Shown piece by piece: positions 57,961 to 64,000 of a stretch of 64,000 bases of DNA. The notes below the pieces were generated by a model that was not told the origin of the DNA, searched no databases, and worked only from the letters and a program-made list of their open reading frames with translations. The first letter of the stretch is position 1. Each line of letters begins with the position of its first letter. A program made the position numbers and the translations under genes. Source of the stretch: Alteribacter keqinensis (GTDB lineage Bacteria > Bacillota > Bacilli > Bacillales > Salisediminibacteriaceae); assembly GCF_003710255.1 (NCBI RefSeq), contig NZ_RHIB01000001.1:372001-436000 (forward strand), written 5' to 3'.

Positions 57961-59100
57961 TTGTCCGATAAGAAAGACCAACACAATCATGAAGAAAATC
58001 AAATAAGCGGCAAATTAATTGAAAAACAAAAAGAAGCGAGTTTGGTGCGAAAGATTGTGCTGATCTGCTTTGTTGTAATTTTACTATCCGTAGTAGGTGC
58101 AGCAGCGGGTACATATGTTTACATTACAAATGCAATTGGACCGGTGGATGAAGAAGCTGAGGAAGCAACCTCAGTTGAAATTCCAATCGGCTCTTCGACT
58201 TCCGGTATCGGAAACATCCTGGAAAGCGAAGGACTTATCAGTAACGCAACCATATTCCGCTATTATGTCCGTTATAAAAATGAAGGCGGATTTCAGGCGG
58301 GAGAATATGAGCTGTCTCCGTCCATGGATATGGATGAAATTATTGCGGCATTAAAAGAAGGCCGGGTATATCAGGACTATGAGTTCAGCTTTACAATTCC
58401 TGAAGGCCGCTGGCTGGAGACAATTATCAACCACATTGCCGAAAACACAGAGCATGAGTACGATGAGTTTATGGAGCTCCTCTCTGATGAAGATTACCTG
58501 AGGGAACTCATTGATGAGTATGCCATGCTGGACGAAGAGATTTTGGAAGACGAAGACATCCGTCATCCGCTTGAAGGGTACTTATTCCCGGCACGGTATG
58601 ACTTTACAGAAGAAAACCCTGAAATGGAAGAAATCCTTACAACCATGCTGGACAGAACCCAGGGAATTCTGGCTAACATGGCTGATGAAATTGAAGCAAG
58701 TGAATACACTGTTCATGAAATATTGTCGATGGCTTCCATCATCGAAGCAGAATCGATTGGCGATGAGGAACGTGAGACCATTTCAGGTGTTATTCATAAC
58801 CGCCTTGAAGATGACATGCCATTGCAGATGGATCCTACGATCGCGTATGCCCAAAATAAGCATATATCACGTACAACCAGGGATGATACACAAACAGATC
58901 ACCCATACAATACGTATGTGAACAGAGGGCTTACTCCGGGGCCGATTAACAACCCGGGCCAGAACTCGATTATCGCTGCCCTTAATCCTGAAGATCACGA
59001 CTATCTATACTTCTATCATTCAGAAGACGGACAGTCTTTCTTCTCTGAAACGTATTCAGATCATCAGGATGTTTTAAGGGAGCACCGTGACAACAATTAA
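57961..59100 (+). CDS. mltG: Endolytic peptidoglycan transglycosylase MltG
   Basis: The 379-residue protein has one membrane helix (about 31-55), a LysM-like region (VEIPIGSSTSGIGNILESEGLIS) and the YceG catalytic domain. The catalytic Glu262 is in MASIIEAES; other marks are NPGQNSIIAALNPEDHDYLYFY. MltG cuts nascent glycan strands and sets their length. The TTG start has GGAAGGGGGA upstream. B. subtilis counterpart is YrrL. Confidence 0.95.
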   Translation: MSDKKDQHNHEENQISGKLIEKQKEASLVRKIVLICFVVILLSVVGAAAGTYVYITNAIGPVDEEAEEATSVEIPIGSSTSGIGNILESEGLISNATIFRYYVRYKNEGGFQAGEYELSPSMDMDEIIAALKEGRVYQDYEFSFTIPEGRWLETIINHIAENTEHEYDEFMELLSDEDYLRELIDEYAMLDEEILEDEDIRHPLEGYLFPARYDFTEENPEMEEILTTMLDRTQGILANMADEIEASEYTVHEILSMASIIEAESIGDEERETISGVIHNRLEDDMPLQMDPTIAYAQNKHISRTTRDDTQTDHPYNTYVNRGLTPGPINNPGQNSIIAALNPEDHDYLYFYHSEDGQSFFSETYSDHQDVLREHRDNN

Positions 59101-59111
59101 AATGACTTCAG

Positions 59112-59145
59112 AAAGGGAATGCCCCGTGCATTTCCTTTATTTTTA
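59112..59145 (+). terminator. Intrinsic terminator after mltG
   Basis: An 11-bp stem AAAGGGAATGC/GCATTTCCTTT with one G-T pair is followed by ATTTTT. Confidence 0.85.
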
Positions 59146-59224
59146 TGTTAAAATAAGTCGGTGTTTATAACTGAATGCGCATAATTTATAATCGAAGGCA
59201 CCCAAAAAAGGAGGCCCTTTTTTT

Positions 59225-59884
59225 ATGAACGATCAAGAGAAAACAGAACACTATATAGAAGCTTTACTCCCGGAAAGAACCGGGATTTTATCTGAAATGG
59301 AATCTCTGGCCCGTGAAGAACGGGTGCCGATTATGGAACAGACAGGACTCGAAGCGATGCTTTTGATGATGAGTCTTCACAAGCCTAAGCAGATTTTGGA
59401 AATTGGAACGGCAATTGGCTATTCTTCTCTCAGAATGGCAGACCGTCTTAAGGATTCGACAGTCGTAACAATTGAACGGGACGCGGATCGTATCCGTCAG
59501 GCAAGAGCGTTTCACGAGAGAGCGAATGCACAGGACCGGATCACGATTATTGAAGGAGATGCTCTGGAAACAGCGGACCAGGTTTCTCAGCTTGGACCGT
59601 TCGATGCACTGTTTATCGATGCGGCTAAAGGGCAATATGAACGTTTTTTTGAGCTTTATGAGCCGATGGTTAACGAGGGAGGAGTTATTTTCTCCGATAA
59701 TATCCTTTTTAAGGGGCTTGTACCGGGTACAAGAACACCTGAGAAAAAGCGTATGGAGCAGATGGTAAAACGTCTGCAGCAGTATAATGAAGCCCGCATG
59801 GCAGACGGCCGTTTTCAAAGCATGATCTATCCTATCGGAGACGGATTGATGGTAAGTATAAAAGAACCCCGTAACAACGGATAA
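59225..59884 (+). CDS. trmR: tRNA 5-hydroxyuridine methyltransferase (O-methyltransferase family 3)
   Basis: The 219-residue SAM-dependent enzyme has the class I motif ILEIGTAIGYSSLRMA, the acidic VVTIERDADR, and FDALFIDAAKGQYERFF with metal-binding residues, as in the COMT-like family. B. subtilis TrmR (YrrM) methylates ho5U34 to mo5U34 in tRNA. The two following genes encode the U32 proteins that make ho5U34, which supports this role. AAAGGAGG precedes the ATG. Confidence 0.9.
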   Translation: MNDQEKTEHYIEALLPERTGILSEMESLAREERVPIMEQTGLEAMLLMMSLHKPKQILEIGTAIGYSSLRMADRLKDSTVVTIERDADRIRQARAFHERANAQDRITIIEGDALETADQVSQLGPFDALFIDAAKGQYERFFELYEPMVNEGGVIFSDNILFKGLVPGTRTPEKKRMEQMVKRLQQYNEARMADGRFQSMIYPIGDGLMVSIKEPRNNG

Positions 59885-59901
59885 GAAAGGCTGGTGCAGA
59901 T

Positions 59902-60834
59902 ATGACAAAAAAACCGGAGCTTCTTATAACACCTGCTCGTGTTGAAGATATTTCTCCTTTAATGGAAGCTGGAGCGGATGCATTTTTGATTGGTGAAGAA
60001 CGTTTTGGCCTACGGCTTGCCGGTGAATTTGGCAAAGAAGCAGTAGAAAAAGCTGTCGAAGTTGCTCACGCAGGAGGAGCTAAAGTATACGTAGCTGTGA
60101 ATGCTCTGTTTCACAATGAGATGCTGCCTCTGCTCCCGGAATACCTTACCTTTTTAAACGAAGCCGGCGTGGATGCTGTCGTTTTTGGAGATCCGGGTGT
60201 ACTGATGGTTGCCAGGGAATCAGCACCTGATATGCCTTTGTTCTGGAGTACGGAAACAACCGGGACAAACTGGTATTCTGCCAATTACTGGGGGAGAAAA
60301 GGTGCCCGCCGTGCTGTGCTCGCTCGGGAACTGAACCTTGATTCTGTGGTGGAAATTAAGGAAAATGCAGAGGTTGAGATTGAAGTTCAAGTGCACGGGA
60401 TGAGCTGTATGTTCCAGTCTAAACGCACATTGATTGGAAACTATATGGACTTCCAGGGGAAGGATCTGAAGGTGGAAGGAAAGAGTAAAGACCGCAGTCT
60501 TTTCCTGTTCGATCCTGAGCGTGATTACAAATATCCCGTCTGGGAAGACAAGAATGGAACTCACATTATGAGCCCGAAAGATATGTGTATGATTGATGAA
60601 CTGGACGAATTGGTGGATGCAGGGATTGACAGCTTTAAGATTGAAGGCATCCTGAAAAGTTCGGAGTACCTTGTGAAAGTCACAAAGCTTTACAGGGAAG
60701 CAATCGACCTGTATGCGACGGATGCTGATGCTTACTTTGATAAAAAAGAAGACTTTCTATTACGTGCTAAAGAAGTTCAACCTGAGAACAGGGATCTGGA
60801 TACTGGTTTCTTCTTTAAGGAAACCGTGTATTAA
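59902..60834 (+). CDS. trhP1: Peptidase U32-family tRNA hydroxylation protein TrhP1
   Basis: The 310-residue protein has the U32 TIM-barrel start (ELLITPARVEDISPLMEAGADAFLIGEERFGLR) but a degenerate U32 signature at EVQVHGMSCMFQSKRTLIGN. In B. subtilis YrrN (TrhP1) works with YrrO (TrhP2) in prephenate-dependent hydroxylation of tRNA U34. It is followed by trhP2 after 12 bases, and preceded by trmR. The family was once called collagenase-like peptidase, which is misleading. Confidence 0.88.
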   Translation: MTKKPELLITPARVEDISPLMEAGADAFLIGEERFGLRLAGEFGKEAVEKAVEVAHAGGAKVYVAVNALFHNEMLPLLPEYLTFLNEAGVDAVVFGDPGVLMVARESAPDMPLFWSTETTGTNWYSANYWGRKGARRAVLARELNLDSVVEIKENAEVEIEVQVHGMSCMFQSKRTLIGNYMDFQGKDLKVEGKSKDRSLFLFDPERDYKYPVWEDKNGTHIMSPKDMCMIDELDELVDAGIDSFKIEGILKSSEYLVKVTKLYREAIDLYATDADAYFDKKEDFLLRAKEVQPENRDLDTGFFFKETVY

Positions 60835-60846
60835 GGGGGAAAAAGT

Positions 60847-62115
60847 ATGGCCGAGATATCAGTTAAAACAGCGGATGGTAAGCGTGTCATTACAAAAAAG
60901 CCGGAACTTCTTGCACCGGCAGGAAATCTTGAAAAATTAAAAATTGCTGTTGAATATGGTGCGGACGCAGTCTTTATCGGCGGACAGGATTTTGGCCTCC
61001 GTTCCAATGCAGGTAACTTTTCCATTGATGAAATGGCAGAAGGAGTTGCCTATGCAGACAAATTCAACGCCAGAATTTATGTAACGACAAATATATTTGC
61101 ACACAACGAAAACATGGACGGGCTTGAGGGCTACTTGAAGGAACTGGAGCGTGTAGGTATCAGCGGTATTATTGTCGCCGATCCTCTAATCATCGAAACG
61201 TGCAAGCAGGCTGCTCCGACACTGGAGATTCACCTGTCTACCCAACAGTCACTCACAAACTGGCAGGCAGTTAATTTCTGGAAAGAGGAAGGGCTTGAAC
61301 GTGTCGTTCTTGCCCGTGAGGTGGGTCTGGAAGAAATGCTGGAGATGAAGCGAAACGTGGATATCGAAATTGAAACGTTTATTCACGGAGCTATGTGTAT
61401 CGCATATTCCGGACGCTGCGTGCTGAGTAACCATATGACAGCCCGGGACTCCAATCGTGGCGGATGTTGTCAGTCCTGCCGCTGGGATTACTTCCTTTAT
61501 GAAGGGGACGCTGAATCTGCAGATCAAACTGCCCTGTTTAATGATGGAGATGCTCCATTTGCCATGAGCCCGAAGGATTTAAACCTGATAGAAGCCATTC
61601 CGAAGCTCGTTGAAGCAGGTATTGACAGTCTGAAAATAGAAGGCCGTATGAAATCGATTCATTATGTAGCAACAGTAGTCAGTGTATATCGGAAGGTCAT
61701 CGATGCGTACTGCGCTGACCCTGATAACTTTTATATCAAAAAAGAATGGCTTACTGAACTTGCAAAATGTGCAAACCGGCCTGCTGCACCGGCATTTTTT
61801 GAAAATACGCCGGGGTACGAAGAGCAGCTGTTCACAAATCATAAAAAACAGGCTTCACATGACTTTACAGGGCTTGTTCTTGACTATGATGAAGAAACCC
61901 AAATGGTGACACTGCAGCAACGGAACTATTTTGAGCCCGGTGATGAAATAGAGTTTTTCGGACCGCAGATAGAGAACTTCATCCAGAAGGTAGGTACCGT
62001 CTGGAATGATAAAGGAAAAGAGTTAGATGCAGCAAGACATCCGCTGCAGGTTGTGCGCTTTAAAGTTGATCGACCTCTTTATCCTAATAATATGATGAGA
62101 AAGGGAGTATTATAA
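60847..62115 (+). CDS. trhP2: Peptidase U32-family tRNA hydroxylation protein TrhP2
   Basis: The 422-residue protein has the full U32 signature [20 protein letters not shown] and the adjacent Cys cluster [11 protein letters not shown], likely ligands of an Fe-S cluster. The C-terminal U32-associated domain is complete. It would act with TrhP1 to form 5-hydroxyuridine at tRNA position 34, using a prephenate-derived compound. Its TAA overlaps the udk ATG by one base. Confidence 0.9.
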   Translation: MAEISVKTADGKRVITKKPELLAPAGNLEKLKIAVEYGADAVFIGGQDFGLRSNAGNFSIDEMAEGVAYADKFNARIYVTTNIFAHNENMDGLEGYLKELERVGISGIIVADPLIIETCKQAAPTLEIHLSTQQSLTNWQAVNFWKEEGLERVVLAREVGLEEMLEMKRNVDIEIETFIHGAMCIAYSGRCVLSNHMTARDSNRGGCCQSCRWDYFLYEGDAESADQTALFNDGDAPFAMSPKDLNLIEAIPKLVEAGIDSLKIEGRMKSIHYVATVVSVYRKVIDAYCADPDNFYIKKEWLTELAKCANRPAAPAFFENTPGYEEQLFTNHKKQASHDFTGLVLDYDEETQMVTLQQRNYFEPGDEIEFFGPQIENFIQKVGTVWNDKGKELDAARHPLQVVRFKVDRPLYPNNMMRKGVL

Positions 62116-62750
62116 TGGATAAAAAGCCGATCATCATCGGTGTAGCAGGGGGTTCCGGCTCCGGTAAAACAACGGTGGCAAACGAGGTTTACCGTCAGTT
62201 TATGAACCAGTCCATCGTTATGATTGAACAGGATGCATACTATAAAAATCAGGACCACCTGCCGATGGAAGAGCGATTGCAGACCAACTACGATCATCCT
62301 CTCGCTTTTGATAATGATCTGCTCCTTGAGCATCTGAAGCAGCTGAAAAACTCAGAGCCTGTGAATAAGCCTGTTTATGATTACAAAAATCATACAAGAA
62401 GTGAAGAGGTTATTCCTGTTGAACCGAGAGATGTTATCATTCTTGAAGGTATTTTAATTTTGGAAGATGAGCGCCTCCGTGATATGATGGATATCAAACT
62501 ATTTGTCGACACAGATTCTGATATCCGGATTATCCGCCGTATGATGCGCGACATCAATGAGCGTGGCCGAACGATTGACAGTGTCATTGATCAGTACACG
62601 AGTGTAGTCAGACCTATGCATCTGCAATTTATTGAACCTACGAAACGCTATGCAGATGTGATCGTGCCAGAAGGTGGCCAGAACCGGGTAGCCATTGATT
62701 TGATGGTCACAAAAATTAAAACCATCCTTGAAGAAAAAGCTATTTTATAA
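62115..62750 (+). CDS. udk: Uridine kinase
   Basis: Udk (211 residues) phosphorylates uridine and cytidine in pyrimidine salvage. The P-loop is [15 protein letters not shown], followed by [27 protein letters not shown] and the lid [20 protein letters not shown]. The ATG overlaps trhP2 by one base, so it is translationally coupled. Order with greA matches B. subtilis. Confidence 0.97.
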   Translation: MDKKPIIIGVAGGSGSGKTTVANEVYRQFMNQSIVMIEQDAYYKNQDHLPMEERLQTNYDHPLAFDNDLLLEHLKQLKNSEPVNKPVYDYKNHTRSEEVIPVEPRDVIILEGILILEDERLRDMMDIKLFVDTDSDIRIIRRMMRDINERGRTIDSVIDQYTSVVRPMHLQFIEPTKRYADVIVPEGGQNRVAIDLMVTKIKTILEEKAIL

Positions 62751-62794
62751 TAGGATTAGAAAATAAGGAATCATTTGGCAAGCGACTAAAAGTT

Positions 62795-62839
62795 CAGTGT
62801 CCGGGTACTGACCATGTTCCGGGCACTGGGCGTTTCTTT
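62795..62839 (+). terminator. Intrinsic terminator after udk
   Basis: A 10-bp stem CAGTGTCCGG/CCGGGCACTG with one G-T pair is followed by GGCGTTTCTTT. The remaining 250 bases before greA show no gene and no clear promoter. Confidence 0.7.
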
Positions 62840-63089
62840 ATATGGCAGAGGGACGGGCTTTTCGTATAATATTTGCGTTTTGGCTTCAATACCTATATAT
62901 TAATACGTATTCATAATGAATGAGTGGCGGATCGTTACCTGATTATGTAATCATATTTTCACATTTAGTTCATATGACTTAGTTACAATCCTTTGTCCTT
63001 TAACGGATCGCCCATTGATCATGATTAACCAGCCTTAAACAAATGAAAGCGTTCGCTAAATGAGTAAATTGTTTGGAGGAGTGAAAGAC

Positions 63090-63563
63090 ATGGCAGAAGA
63101 AAAACACTATATGACTCACGAAGGTAAAGAAAAGTTAGAAAAAGAAGTAGAGTACTTGAAAACAGAGCGGCGTAAAGAGGTCGTTGAACGTATAAAAGTA
63201 GCTCGCGACTTTGGAGATCTCTCTGAGAACTCCGAGTATGATTCTGCAAAAGAAGAACAGGCCTTTGTAGAAGGCCGGATCAATCAACTTGAAAAAATGA
63301 TCCGAAACGCTGAGATCATTGAAGCAGATGCTTCTGACTCCAGTGTCGTATCCCTCGGTAAATCCGTGAAGTTCAAAGAGCTTCCTGACGGAGAAGAAGA
63401 AAGCTATCAGATCGTCGGCCGTGCCGAGGCTGACCCGATGGAGGGGAAAATCTCAAACGACTCACCTATGGCACAGAGCCTTCTCGGTAAAACGATTGGC
63501 GAAAAAGTCAGCGTACAGACTCCGGGCGGAGAAATGGAAGTTGAGATCCTCGAAGTAAACTAA
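63090..63563 (+). CDS. greA: Transcription elongation factor GreA
   Basis: GreA (157 residues) rescues backtracked RNA polymerase by stimulating transcript cleavage. The N-terminal coiled coil carries the acidic tip [20 protein letters not shown], and the C-terminal FKBP-like domain contains [27 protein letters not shown] places the start at the ATG at 63090 rather than the ATG at 63060. Confidence 0.97.
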   Translation: MAEEKHYMTHEGKEKLEKEVEYLKTERRKEVVERIKVARDFGDLSENSEYDSAKEEQAFVEGRINQLEKMIRNAEIIEADASDSSVVSLGKSVKFKELPDGEEESYQIVGRAEADPMEGKISNDSPMAQSLLGKTIGEKVSVQTPGGEMEVEILEVN

Positions 63564-63571
63564 TTTAGAAT

Positions 63572-63608
63572 ACGCAGTCAGCGTGTAATAACGCTGACTG
63601 TGTTTTTT
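63572..63608 (+). terminator. Intrinsic terminator after greA
   Basis: A perfect 10-bp stem CAGTCAGCGT/ACGCTGACTG is followed by TGTTTTTTT. The 195-base spacer to the next gene holds only faint repeat-like sequence and a TATAAT near 63752. Confidence 0.88.
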
Positions 63609-63803
63609 TAAGGATGTTTTTTGCAAGAAGATGAGAGTGCAGAGCGAATAAGGGTAGCGAAAAAGTCTCGGCTGTTGCATTCAGCATTATGTAAAACTCT
63701 ATTAGAACCGCCAAAGAGTAGAATTGCACCTCGAAATATTAGAGCAAATGGGCTATAATATCCATGTGTAATTTGAGCGTATGTGAATAAGGAGGTCTTG
63801 TAA

Positions 63804-64000
63804 TTGGCTCAATACGGGAATTATGGTGGCCCAAACAGGGCAGATATGAAGAAAAAGCAACGTATTAACCGTTTGTTAAACGTAGCAATAGGCGTCGTAG
63901 TTATCACGATCTTTGTTGTGGCAGGGATGACCATTTTTGGCGGAGGATCATCTCCGGCAACGACGGAGGAACAACAAGAGCAAGAAGATCAGACCACAGG
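63804..64000 (+). CDS. yrrS: YrrS-like (DUF1510) membrane protein, N-terminal part
   Basis: A TTG with AAGGAGGT seven bases upstream opens a frame that runs off the right edge (65 full codons visible). The peptide has a polar start, a basic stretch (MKKKQRINRLLN), one membrane helix (VAIGVVVITIFVVAGMTIF) and then an acidic Ser/Thr/Glu/Gln-rich tail. This matches the layout of B. subtilis YrrS, which follows greA there. The rest of the gene is outside the window. Confidence 0.75.
   Translation, partial: MAQYGNYGGPNRADMKKKQRINRLLNVAIGVVVITIFVVAGMTIFGGGSSPATTEEQQEQEDQTT

Overview
The window is a 64 kb piece of a chromosome from an endospore-forming member of the Bacillaceae. Evidence is the spore and phosphorelay genes (spo0B, spoVB, bofC, safA, coxA, rsfA), T-box and S-box leaders, Rrf2-type CymR, frequent TTG/GTG starts with strong AGGAGG sites, and gene order that largely follows the Bacillus subtilis obg-to-greA block. 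Short degenerate GC-rich intergenic repeats of a kind common in Bacillaceae are scattered through it. I cannot name the species. The window is mostly core genome; I see no prophage, intact insertion sequence, CRISPR array, tRNA or rRNA gene.

Layout. 1-1.1 kb: end of hemE and hemH (heme synthesis) with a terminator and no hemY after them. 1.2-5.1 kb (minus): a three-gene sulfur-scavenging operon (DszA-like FMN monooxygenase, NlpA/MetQ-like lipoprotein, acyl-CoA-dehydrogenase-like flavoprotein) behind a SAM-I riboswitch. 5.3-6.2 kb (minus): an arginase-family hydrolase with an altered metal-site motif. 6.5-9.7 kb: a soluble histidine kinase next to spo0B and obg, a possible phosphorelay input. 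10-11.5 kb: pheB-pheA. 12-16 kb: spore-coat genes safA and coxA, a yebC broken by deletions, and bofC. 16-21 kb: ruvAB, queA, tgt, yajC. 21-29 kb: membrane proteins, spoVB, comN, and secD and secF as two overlapping genes rather than one secDF. 29.8-37.2 kb: a cation efflux pump, lapA, recJ, apt, relA, dtd.

37.5-44.4 kb: a 58-residue gene, a T-box leader, hisS-aspS, a repeat-rich 900 bp spacer holding a probable 6S RNA, then rsfA and rarA on the minus strand. 44.6-53.3 kb: a YczE-type membrane protein overlapping cymR, iscS, mnmA, a TPR protein, recD2, yrrD, two tiny conserved genes and an AI-2E family transporter. 53.3-57.5 kb: T-box-alaS, ireB/yrzL, ruvX, yrzB. 58-64 kb: mltG, the tRNA wobble-uridine set trmR-trhP1-trhP2, udk, greA and the start of yrrS.

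Themes. Translation and tRNA modification dominate (hisS, aspS, alaS, dtd, queA, tgt, mnmA with iscS, trmR, trhP1/2), with DNA repair (ruvAB, ruvX, recJ, recD2, rarA) and sulfur control (S-box operon; CymR with IscS). The points most worth checking are the yebC lesions, the split secDF, the Cys in the arginase-like metal motif, the kinase beside spo0B, the 6S RNA candidate, the promoter-plus-terminator leader before relA, and the paired dispersed repeats. I found no clear evidence of a wholly new multi-gene system.
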